From Clostridiales bacterium (GTDB lineage: Bacteria; Bacillota; Clostridia; Oscillospirales; Oscillospiraceae), in NCBI GenBank assembly GCA_020859945.1, contig JAJBVG010000026.1, forward strand, positions 1-61,842: a stretch of DNA of 61,842 nt, read 5' to 3'. The notes under the pieces are model-generated. The model was not told the DNA's origin. It was given only the letters and a program-made list of their open reading frames with translations, and ran no database searches. A program made the translations under genes and the position numbers. Of this stretch, positions 33,853 through 41,439 are shown in pieces (the first letter of the stretch is position 1; each line of letters begins with the position of its first letter).

Positions 33853-33900
33853 GAAAAGTTCGACAGATGAAAACCAGCCCCCAGACCATATTCCAGAGGC

Positions 33901-33929
33901 TTGCTTTTTGTCGTTTCCTGTGTTATTCT
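33901..33929 (+). promoter_or_regulatory. Candidate promoter of the toxin mRNA
   Basis: TTGCTT, 17 nt, TATTCT. Transcription would start near 33936, giving a leader of about 210 nt with several hairpins (GGCCCTTGTGGGCC, CTTCCGGCTAAAGCCGAAAG, CCCCACCAAA / TTTGGTGGGG). Confidence 0.45.
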
Positions 33930-34087
33930 GTGAATGGCCCTTGTGGGCCAGGGCGCTTCGTCGGAGCAGACTCCATATTCTTCGCTTCCGGCTAAAGCCG
34001 AAAGCTCATTCATTCCGTTGCTCCTCCTCTCCCCACCAAACCCGCTTCGCTGGGCTTTGGTGGGGTTCCCTTTTACGGCGGCGGTTT

Positions 34088-34138
34088 GCCCCCTTTACAG
34101 GAGCGACTTCTTGCCCCTGATCTGAAAAGAAAGGGGGC
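34088..34138 (+). promoter_or_regulatory. Sequestered ribosome site of the small toxin
   Basis: GCCCCCTTT at 34088-34096 is the exact complement of AAAGGGGGC at 34130-34138, which contains the Shine-Dalgarno sequence 8 nt before the ATG. Base-pairing would hide the ribosome site. Confidence 0.6.
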
Positions 34139-34145
34139 CTGCCTT

Positions 34146-34235
34146 ATGACGACTTCGGAACTCTACGATTTCTGTCTGGTCCTCATCGGCTTGTGTGAAT
34201 TATTTCTGATAATTTACTATAACAAAAAGAAGTAA
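34146..34235 (+). CDS. Putative type I toxin, single-helix membrane peptide (holin-like)
   Basis: A 29-residue peptide, MTTSELYDF then a hydrophobic helix (CLVLIGLCELFLIIYY) and a terminal NKKK. This length, one helix and a Lys-rich end are the features of the TxpA/Fst/putative holin-like toxin class, which damages the membrane. AGGGGG lies 8 nt upstream. The final AAGAAGTAA is inside a terminator stem that is shared with a convergent antisense transcript. Missed by length-based gene calling. The assignment is by architecture, not by homology search. Confidence 0.7.
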   Translation: MTTSELYDFCLVLIGLCELFLIIYYNKKK

Positions 34236-34314
34236 CCGCCCCGGCTCCAACTGCGGCGGTTACTTCTTGTAACCAACGAGAGGGGCTAACCGTTGTCGGA
34301 CAGCGCCTGTTCTC
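34218..34314 (-). ncRNA. Putative antisense RNA antitoxin
   Basis: Predicted transcript of about 100 nt, from the consensus promoter at 34321-34350 to the terminator stem with TTCTTTTTG at its minus-strand exit. It is complementary to the 3' end of the toxin mRNA, including the last codons, as RatA is to txpA. Confidence 0.6.
34227..34268. terminator. Bidirectional terminator of the toxin/antisense pair
   Basis: A perfect 14-bp stem AAGAAGTAACCGCC / GGCGGTTACTTCTT. The T-run is stronger on the minus strand. Confidence 0.8.
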
Positions 34315-34320
34315 ATGCTT

Positions 34321-34350
34321 ATTATAGCCCCTCGGCGGACATTCTGTCAA
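34321..34350 (-). promoter_or_regulatory. Antisense RNA promoter
   Basis: Perfect TTGACA and TATAAT with an 18-nt spacer on the minus strand, facing the toxin gene. Confidence 0.8.
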
Positions 34351-34403
34351 GTCCCCGGCTGGGGGCTTTTGTTTTGCGTCCGCTGAACCTTTTGTCCACA
34401 AAA

Positions 34404-34443
34404 AGGCGACCGCCCAAACCAGATTTCTCCGGTTTGGGCGGTC
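34404..34443 (-). terminator. Terminator downstream of the lipoprotein gene
   Basis: A perfect 13-bp stem GACCGCCCAAACC / GGTTTGGGCGGTC followed by GCCTTTTTG on the minus strand. It insulates the antisense promoter. Confidence 0.8.
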
Positions 34444-34525
34444 TATTGTAAGCCTTATGGCTTGGGGCCTATTGAAAAAACGTGTTTCCTGTGTGAAATG
34501 CTGACCAAACAGCAAGCACCTTCCG

Positions 34526-34562
34526 AGCTAACAGCTAACAGCTAATAGCTAAAAGCTACCAG
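34526..34562. repeat. CTAACAG 7-nt array after the lipoprotein gene
   Basis: GCTAACAGCTAACAGCTAATAGC units, a few nucleotides beyond the stop of the minus-strand lipoprotein gene. Preceded by a partial inner core (CAGCAAGCACCTTCCGAGC). Confidence 0.75.
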
Positions 34563-34570
34563 TTCATTGC

Positions 34571-36550
34571 TCACGGTTCCTCCACCTGGTAATCCTCCCA
34601 GGCGTCCACAGAGGACGCACCGGAGACATCCGCGCTGTCAGAGTAGCTCTCCACAGTGACAGTGTAGGCGCTGGTGCCTTCCACGTAGACAGTGCCGTCG
34701 CTGCCCACGATGGAGACGGTGTTGCCGTTCTCGTCCACGATGGTCCCCGCGCACTGGAGTTCGGTCAGGACGCTGTCGCCGGTGACGACCCAGGTGCTGG
34801 TGGAATCAATATAGAGATTGGCATAACCGCTGCCGCCGTCCCCGGCGTTGCCCTCATCGTCCACCACCGCGCCGGTGAGTGTGCTGCCCTCGGTCAGGTA
34901 GAAGTCCAGCTGGCTGATGGTGTCCCAAATCACGTCGCCCTCCAGAGCCTGGTCAATGGCGGTGAAGTTGCAGTCCGCGCCGTTGGAGCCGGTGGACCCC
35001 CACCCTCTGGCGTTGCTGTTGCCGGTGCATTTCAGCAGAAAGTCGCTGTCGGCGGCGTAGGTGATGTCCACGCCGGAAATGATAAAGGTGGACTCGGTGT
35101 TGGTGGTGTAGAACATGCCGCCGTTCTCGGCAGTCAGGCTGCCGCCCACCATCTCAAAGGTGCTGTTGCCCTCCTCGGAGTCGCCGGACATGCTCTGGTA
35201 GAGGATGACGTTCCAGGTGCAGTCGTTCTGGTCGGAGTCGGCCATGGCACCGGACAGGTCGCAGTCGAACAGGCGGATGGTGTTCAGGCCCTCGATGCAG
35301 ATGGCCTCGGAGCCGGCGGCGGTGAGGGTGGCGTCGTTCACCGTGATGTCCGCAGTGCTGTACACGGCGGGGGAGCCGGTGCCGCTGGAGGTGTAGCTGC
35401 CGCCGTCCACCACCATGGTTCCGCTGCCCCGGTCAGAGCGAATGGCGGCAGAGGACTCGCCGGAGGTCTCCACGGTCAGGTCCCAGGCGTAGAGGGTGCC
35501 GCCCCCGGCCACATGGATGCCGCCGGAGGTGTCCTGCTGGGTGGTGATGGTGGTGTCGGAGACGTAAACCACGCCGTCGCCGTAGGCGAACACGCCTGCG
35601 CCGCCCGCCGCGTTGGTGGTGATGATGCTGTCCTCAATGGTCAGCGTCCCCAGGGCCGCCAGCGCAGCGGCTCCCACGCCGTAGAAGCTGGAGTTGTCGC
35701 CGCCGGTGCTGTCGTCGGAGGTGCGGGTGATGGTCACGTTGTCCAGGTCCACAGTGATGCCCTCGGTGGCCACCAGTACGGCGTTCTCGTCGGTGCCGGT
35801 GCTGGTCAGCTCGGTGTCGGAGACGCTGGTGTCCTCGGTGTACTCGTTGGCCGCGTCGTAGTCGTCCACGCCGGAGGACTGGCTGCTGTCGCCGCCCATG
35901 TCGCCGCCTACGTTGTCGCTGTCGGTGGTGATGGTGACGCTCTCCGCCACGCCGTCAGAACCCACAACGATGGTCACGGTGTCCCCCAGGGACAGGTCCT
36001 GATAGGTCAGTGTCTCGCTCATGCCGCCGCCCATATCAGAGGGCATGGAGCCGCTGTCGCCGGAAGGCATTTCCCCGCCCTCGCCGTCGGGCAGGTCGTC
36101 GGGGACCTCGCCGCCCTCGGCGGCGTCATTGGTTTCCTCGCTGTCGTCGTTGGTTTCAGCGGAAGTTTCTGAGAGAATGGTGTTGCCGTTGCCGACGGCG
36201 GTGTTGGCTTCGGCACTGTCGCTGTCAGCGCTGTCACCGGAGGGAACCTCCCCGTCCGGGGCGGAGCCGCCGCCGGAGGCCATATCTCCGCCGCCGCCCA
36301 TGCCGCCCTCGCGGGTGAAGGTGGTGTCCTCGGAGTAGGGAATTTCCACGTCCTCCTCGTCGTCGGTGGTGATGGTGATGCTCTCCAGCGTCAGGGCGAT
36401 AACGGTGCCGGTGTAGGTGGCAGAAGCATCCGTTTCCCCGGCGGCGCTGGTGTCTTCGCTGTCGGTGTCGGTGGTAGAGGCCGTGCCGCCGCAGGCCGCC
36501 AGGCTCAGCGCCATGGCCAGGGCCAGCACCAGGCTGAGAATTTTTTTCAT
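34571..36550 (-). CDS. Acidic beta-helix lipoprotein
   Basis: A 659-residue lipoprotein: signal peptide with lipobox LSLAACGG (Cys at about 20), then a Ser/Asp/Glu/Gly-rich region to about 240. A beta-helix with many D/N-G and SxT turns follows (TLTIEDSIITTNAAGGAGVFA...). It looks like the Cthe_2159-type or adhesin-like beta-helices of Clostridia that may bind acidic polysaccharide, but this is uncertain. The start at 36550 follows an AAGAGGT site and gives a standard signal peptide. A palindrome lies in its promoter region. Confidence 0.8.
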   Translation of the reverse strand: MKKILSLVLALAMALSLAACGGTASTTDTDSEDTSAAGETDASATYTGTVIALTLESITITTDDEEDVEIPYSEDTTFTREGGMGGGGDMASGGGSAPDGEVPSGDSADSDSAEANTAVGNGNTILSETSAETNDDSEETNDAAEGGEVPDDLPDGEGGEMPSGDSGSMPSDMGGGMSETLTYQDLSLGDTVTIVVGSDGVAESVTITTDSDNVGGDMGGDSSQSSGVDDYDAANEYTEDTSVSDTELTSTGTDENAVLVATEGITVDLDNVTITRTSDDSTGGDNSSFYGVGAAALAALGTLTIEDSIITTNAAGGAGVFAYGDGVVYVSDTTITTQQDTSGGIHVAGGGTLYAWDLTVETSGESSAAIRSDRGSGTMVVDGGSYTSSGTGSPAVYSTADITVNDATLTAAGSEAICIEGLNTIRLFDCDLSGAMADSDQNDCTWNVILYQSMSGDSEEGNSTFEMVGGSLTAENGGMFYTTNTESTFIISGVDITYAADSDFLLKCTGNSNARGWGSTGSNGADCNFTAIDQALEGDVIWDTISQLDFYLTEGSTLTGAVVDDEGNAGDGGSGYANLYIDSTSTWVVTGDSVLTELQCAGTIVDENGNTVSIVGSDGTVYVEGTSAYTVTVESYSDSADVSGASSVDAWEDYQVEEP

Positions 36551-36615
36551 AAAATGCACCTCTTGATAAAAAATTGGTTGGTCAACCTGGTGGGGACAGG
36601 GTTCTCCCACTTGTT

Positions 36616-36632
36616 ACAGGTAGTATACCTGT
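36616..36632. promoter_or_regulatory. Palindromic operator candidate upstream of the lipoprotein
   Basis: ACAGGTAGTATACCTGT, 7-bp arms around 3 nt. On the minus strand it contains TATACT, a possible -10, so a bound repressor or activator could control the lipoprotein. Confidence 0.45.
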
Positions 36633-36729
36633 CCAACCTTAAACGAGGATGAAATGTTTTACCAGCAAAACCGCCATATCTGCAAGTGAAATAGATTCTT
36701 TCTTTGTGCAAATCTCCCTTGAAACGAAA

Positions 36730-36760
36730 AAAAGTGCTGCGCCTTAAAGCGCAGCACTCA
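36730..36760 (-). terminator. Terminator of the acyl-transfer operon
   Basis: The stem AGTGCTGCGC / GCGCAGCACT is followed by seven T on the minus strand. Confidence 0.9.
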
Positions 36761-36778
36761 GATTTTTCCATGTTGGGA

Positions 36779-38278
36779 TCAGCCTGCCCGGGTAACGCAG
36801 GTCATCTCTCCGGTCTCCAGGTCGATGCACACCGTCTCCAGCACCAGCTCCTGCTCCTCGTCGTAGAGGGTGATGTTCAGGCCCGCGGTGTTAATGCTCT
36901 GATCCTCGCCATCGATGAGCTGCTTAGACTGTTTCTGATCCTCCTGGTTGCGGCTGACCACCTGGTAAGCCACGCCGTTGTCCAGCGTCCCCTTGATGCG
37001 GATGTAATGGTAGTCGCTCTTTTCCTCCACCGAGGTCCCGTCGCTGGTCAGCCAGGCCACAAAGCCGTAGCCCTCCTCCAAGGTGTTCAGGTCGGTCTCC
37101 AGCCCCAGGTCGGCCAGCAGAGCGGCGATTTCGTCGCTGACCACCCCCGCCGTGTCCCCGTAGGTGGACAGGAAGATGTCGCAGGTGGTGGAGTGATTCT
37201 TCAGCAGCGTCAGCCACTCCGCCGGGTCGGTGGTGGTGTAGAGGTAGGCGTCGGTGCGCTCGGTCTCGTACAGCGCCTGGTCGATTTGCAGGTCGTAGTC
37301 CTCGTCCTCCCGTCGGTCGGGCAGGTCGCAATTGGCGGCCAGATACTCCGCCAGGTAGCTGCTGAGCTTGTCCGCGCCGCTGACGCTCAGGTGGTCTTTG
37401 TCCCGCATATCGGTCTCGACGTCATAGCCGATGGCGTCCAGCAGCTCCTCCCAGTTGAAGTCCAGATAGGTCAGCCCATAGCTGTCCGCCAGGGTCTGCA
37501 CCTGGTTAAAATCGCTGAGCGTCCAGCTCTGCTTGGGGGTCTTAAAGAGGATCAGCTCGATGTCGTTTTCCTGGCAGTAGGCGACGATTTTTTCAAAATA
37601 CACCAGCTGATACTCGTACATCCCCCGCGTGTCCGCTGTCGGGTCGTCGTTGTCGATCATCACGGTGGAGTAGTCCAGGTTTTTGATGCACTCCTCCTCG
37701 ATGTTGAACCCCCGGTAACACTGGCCGCTGTCCGCGTCCGGGGTGAAGTCCACCTCCTTCAGCGCCGACCATCGGGTGTGGTATTTGATGATGGGCATGA
37801 GAAAACTCAAGAAAGATTCGTCCGTGTGCGCCTGGATGTCTTGGATGAACCGCAGCTTGTCCAGGGAGAGCTTCATGCTGTCCAGCCGCTTTCGCTCGTG
37901 GTTGGGTTGGATCTCCTCCAGCAGGCTGCTGGTCTCCAGCAGCACCACCGAGACATCCTGGGTCTTTTCCGTCTCCACCAGCCAGTAGTAGCTGGCCATC
38001 AGCGCTGTGTTCGCGCCGCCCAGGGCGTAGGCGGAGATGCCCTCGCAGTTGTACATTTCCACCGGGTCGATGCCAAGGGACACCTGGCTGCTGCCCAGCA
38101 CCAGCACGTCGATGGTGTTCTCCGTCACGTCATACACGCCGCCGTAGGCATAGCGGTCCTGGTTTTCGCCCAGCCACTTTGTGCGCAGCAGCTCGCTGGC
38201 CAGGCAGAGCAAAACGGAAAAAATCGCCACAAACGCAACAGCCTTGAGTCCAATTTCGATTATCTTACGCTTACTCAT
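36779..38278 (-). CDS. SGNH/DltD-like membrane-anchored protein, copy 1
   Basis: A 499-residue protein with an N-terminal membrane helix (about 8-28), then an SGNH-hydrolase-like domain: block I VLVLGSSQVSLG (Ser) and the distal Asp-His pair in RDKDHLSVSGADK. The last 200 residues form a second module ending VCIDLETGEMTC. It is the last of three tandem paralogues downstream of an MBOAT gene. In Dlt, Pat and alginate-acetylation systems such proteins transfer the acyl group outside the membrane. The start at 38278 is preferred to a TTG four codons earlier. Confidence 0.82.
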   Translation of the reverse strand: MSKRKIIEIGLKAVAFVAIFSVLLCLASELLRTKWLGENQDRYAYGGVYDVTENTIDVLVLGSSQVSLGIDPVEMYNCEGISAYALGGANTALMASYYWLVETEKTQDVSVVLLETSSLLEEIQPNHERKRLDSMKLSLDKLRFIQDIQAHTDESFLSFLMPIIKYHTRWSALKEVDFTPDADSGQCYRGFNIEEECIKNLDYSTVMIDNDDPTADTRGMYEYQLVYFEKIVAYCQENDIELILFKTPKQSWTLSDFNQVQTLADSYGLTYLDFNWEELLDAIGYDVETDMRDKDHLSVSGADKLSSYLAEYLAANCDLPDRREDEDYDLQIDQALYETERTDAYLYTTTDPAEWLTLLKNHSTTCDIFLSTYGDTAGVVSDEIAALLADLGLETDLNTLEEGYGFVAWLTSDGTSVEEKSDYHYIRIKGTLDNGVAYQVVSRNQEDQKQSKQLIDGEDQSINTAGLNITLYDEEQELVLETVCIDLETGEMTCVTRAG

Positions 38279-38314
38279 ATGCTTCCCCAATCATTCACCA
38301 AGGCTTTGCCCGTT

Positions 38315-39826
38315 TTAGTCGGGCCGGGTCTTGCACGTCATCTCACCAGTTTCCAGGTCGATGCAGACAGTCTCGATGGCGGTCCACCGACTCTCGCTGT
38401 AGACGCGGATGTTCAGCCCCGCGCCGTTCAAACTGGTGTCCGTGCCATTGATGGTCAGCTCCGCCGACACGGTTTCCCCCTGGTTCCTGCTGACGATGTT
38501 GTAGCGGACGCCGTTGCTCAGCGTCCCGCTGATCTGGGCTTTTTCCGCCGCCGTCACCTCCTCCACAGAGGTGCCGGAGACACCGTCGCTGGTCAGCAGC
38601 GCCACGAAGCCGTCCCCGGAGGCCAAGGCGTTCAGGTCGGTCTCCAGCCCCAGCTGGGCCAGCAGCGCGGCGATCTCATCGGAGACCTGGCCGCCCACGT
38701 CCCCGTTGGTGGCGATGAACACGTCGCAGGTGCTGTGCTGGGTCAGCAGGGTCAGCCATTCCACCGCGTCGGTGGCGGAAACCAAGTCGGCGTCCGTATG
38801 CTCCTGGTTATAGGTGTCCCGGTTGATTTGCAGGTCAAAGGTCTCGTCCTCCCGGCGGTCCGGCAGGTCGTAGCTGGCGGTCAGGTAATCCGCCAGGTAG
38901 TCGCTGAACTTGTCCGCCCCAGACAGGCTCAGGTGGTCGTAGTCCTTCATGTCTATTTCCAGGTCGAACCCGAAAGCGGTCAGCGCCTCCTCCCAGTTAT
39001 AATCCAGGTAGGTCAGCCCGTACTGGTCCGCCAGCGCCTGCACCTGGGCAGAATCGCTGCCCGTCCAGCTGTATTTCGGCGTCTTGAACAACACCAGCTC
39101 GATATCATTTTCCCGGCAGTAGGTGACGATTTTATCCAGGTATTCCAGCTGGTAGTCGTACAGCTCCCGCACGTCCTCCTCCGGGTCGTCGTTGTCGATG
39201 ATCATCTGGTCGTAATTCAGGCCCTGTTTGCAGGTGTCGGCGATGTTAAACCCCCGGTAGGCCACGTCGGAATTCATCCACATGCCGAAGTCCTTCGCCG
39301 TCAGCGACGACCAGCGGACATGGTACTTGACCATGGGGATAAGGTAACTCAAAAAGGATTCGCTGATGTTGTCCAGGTCGGTCAGCGCCTGCACAAACCG
39401 CACTCTGTTCAGAGAGGGTCTCATCTCGTCCACCTTCTTGCGCTCCTGGTACTCCTTGATCTCCTCCAGCAGGGAGCTGGTCTCCAGCATGACCACGGTT
39501 GGGCTTTGGGTCTTTTCCGCCTCGATGAGCCAATAGTAGCTGCTCAGCAGCGAAGCGGACGCGCCGCCCAGACAGTAGGCGGAAACGCCGGCGTGATCGT
39601 ACATCTCCACCGGGTTGACGCCGTAGATGATCTGGCTGCTGCCCAGAAACAGCACGTCCAGGCTGTCCTCGTCCAGGTCGTAGAAGTTTTGCATCACATA
39701 CCGGTCCTGGTTGTCGCCCGTCCACTTGGAGCGCAGCACCTCTGTGGCCAGGTGGAACAGCAAGGCGAATACAACCAGAAAGGCCACCGCTTTGATCCCG
39801 GTTTTCAGCGTAAATTTCCTGCTCAT
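38315..39826 (-). CDS. SGNH/DltD-like membrane-anchored protein, copy 2
   Basis: 503 residues, collinear with its neighbours: membrane helix KAVAFLVVFALLFHLATEVL, LRSKWTGDNQDRY, block I LFLGSSQIIYG, distal KDYDHLSLSGADK. The C-terminal module ends VCIDLETGEMTCKTR. The catalytic-type Ser, Asp and His are kept. It has AGGGGAG upstream of the ATG. It differs from copies 1 and 3 mainly in the C-terminal module (an inserted SGTSVEEVTAAEKAQ region), which may reflect different acceptors. Confidence 0.82.
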   Translation of the reverse strand: MSRKFTLKTGIKAVAFLVVFALLFHLATEVLRSKWTGDNQDRYVMQNFYDLDEDSLDVLFLGSSQIIYGVNPVEMYDHAGVSAYCLGGASASLLSSYYWLIEAEKTQSPTVVMLETSSLLEEIKEYQERKKVDEMRPSLNRVRFVQALTDLDNISESFLSYLIPMVKYHVRWSSLTAKDFGMWMNSDVAYRGFNIADTCKQGLNYDQMIIDNDDPEEDVRELYDYQLEYLDKIVTYCRENDIELVLFKTPKYSWTGSDSAQVQALADQYGLTYLDYNWEEALTAFGFDLEIDMKDYDHLSLSGADKFSDYLADYLTASYDLPDRREDETFDLQINRDTYNQEHTDADLVSATDAVEWLTLLTQHSTCDVFIATNGDVGGQVSDEIAALLAQLGLETDLNALASGDGFVALLTSDGVSGTSVEEVTAAEKAQISGTLSNGVRYNIVSRNQGETVSAELTINGTDTSLNGAGLNIRVYSESRWTAIETVCIDLETGEMTCKTRPD

Positions 39827-39928
39827 AGTTCTCCCCTGTCGTTGTCGCTGCGGGGCCGGAGGCTCCCAGTACGCAGCATATGTTCTCCCGGTTCCGGTTT
39901 TTCGTGTTTTGGAAACATCCCGGCGCGC

Positions 39929-41428
39929 TCAGGAGTCCGCCCGCGTGACGCAGGTCATCTCGCCGGTCTCCAGGTCGATGCACACCGTTTCGATGACCAG
40001 CTCCTGTTCCTGGTCGTAGACGGTGATGTTCAGCCCCTGGGTGTTGACGCTCTGGTCCTCGCCGTCAATGAGCTGCTTGGACTGCTTGTTGTTCTCCCGG
40101 TTCCGGCTGACCACCTGGTAGGCGACGCCGTTATCCAGCGTTCCCTTGATGCGGACGTAGCCGCTGGCCGCGGCCTCCTCCACAGAGACGCCGTCGTTGG
40201 TCAGCCAGGCCACAAAGCCATAGCCCTCTTCCAGGTCATTCAGGTCGGTTTTCAGGCCCAGGTCCGCCAGCAGCGCCGCAGTCTCGTCGTCCACCAACCC
40301 CGCCACGTCTCCGCAGGTGGACAGGAAAATGTCGCAGGAGGTGTGCTTTTTCAGCAGGGTCAGCCACTCCACCGGGTCGGTGGTGGAGCACAGGTAGGCG
40401 TCGGTGCGCTCCGTCTCGTACAGCTCCCGATTGATTTGCAGGTCAAAGTCCTCGTCCTCCCGGCGGTCGGGCAGTTCGTAGTTCTCCCGCATATAGTCAC
40501 ACAGCCAGTCGCTGAGCTTCTCCGCGCCCTTGACGTTCAGGTGGTCCATGTCCTTCATATCGGTGTCAATGTCGAAGCCGATGGCGTTCAGCATCGCTTC
40601 CCAGTTGAAGTCGATGTAGGTCAGCCCGTAGCTGTCCGCCAGGGCCTGCACCTGGGCGGCGTCGCTGCCGATCCAGCTGTACTTCGGCGTCTTGACCAAC
40701 AGCAGCTCCATGTCGTTTTCCTGACAGTAGGTGTAAATTTTGTCGAAGTATTCCACCTGGTAGTCGTACATCTCCCGGAGGTTGGCCTCCGGGTCGCTGT
40801 CGTCGATGATCATTCTATTGTAGTGCAGGCCCTTTCTACAGTAGTCCTCCAGGTCCTGCCCCCGATAGGTCAGGTCGCTGTCTACACCATAGCCGAAGTC
40901 CGTCTCATCCAGCTCGCTCCAGCGACTGTGATATTTCAGCATGGGGACAAAATAGCTCAGCAGCGAGTCCTCCGCCAGGCCGTCCATGGCCAGGATGTTC
41001 TCCACCTTGGTCATGGAATACCGCATCACGTCAATGCGTTTCCGCTCATAGTGTTCCCGGAATGGCTCCAGCAGACCGCTGACGTCCAGGATGACCAGCG
41101 AGGGGTTCTGGGTCTTGCAGGTCTCCAGCATCCAGTAATAGTTGCTCATCAACGCGGCGGAGGACCCGCCCAGGCTGTAGGCGGAAATGCCCGCGTAGTC
41201 GTACATCTCCACCGGGGAGAAGCCGTAGACCGCCTGGCTGTTGCCCAGGATCAGCACGTCCAGGCTGTCCGCGTTCAGGTCATAGAGGTTGCCGTAAATA
41301 TACTCCTCCTGGTTCTGCGTCACTCATTTGGTGCGCAGAAATTGGGTCGCCGCCACAAACAATACCACAAAAATGGTCAGAAATACCATCAGCTTAGCGC
41401 CGGTTTTAACTGTATTTCTCCACTTCAT
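39929..41428 (-). pseudogene. SGNH/DltD-like copy 3, interrupted by in-frame TGA
   Basis: The full frame runs from ATG 41428 (MKWRNTVKTGAKLMVF) for 499 codons with one internal TGA at 41326-41324 (codon 35). The paralogues read LRTKWLGENQ and LRSKWTGDNQ. This copy reads LRTK-stop-VTQNQ, so the stop stands exactly at the conserved Trp (TGG to TGA). The rest is intact, including the DHLNVKGAEK block and the C-terminal module. Block I is LGNSQAVYG. A GTG directly after the stop could restart translation, but the product would lack the membrane anchor. Other genes here use TGA as a stop, so recoding is unlikely. Confidence 0.8.
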
Positions 41429-41439
41429 GGTGTTTTTCC

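Noticed and set aside
33825-34013. 62-codon minus-strand frame in the gap beside the VanW gene
   Set aside because: No ribosome site, no recognisable domain and low-quality composition. The region reads better as promoters and a structured toxin leader.
41321-41323. GTG as the true start of SGNH copy 3
   Set aside because: It lies directly after the TGA and would remove the membrane helix that both paralogues have. No ribosome site precedes it. The ATG at 41428 is homologous to the paralogue starts.
41324-41326. Selenocysteine at the in-frame TGA
   Set aside because: The paralogues have Trp, not Cys, at this position, and no bacterial SECIS-like hairpin was recognised immediately downstream.
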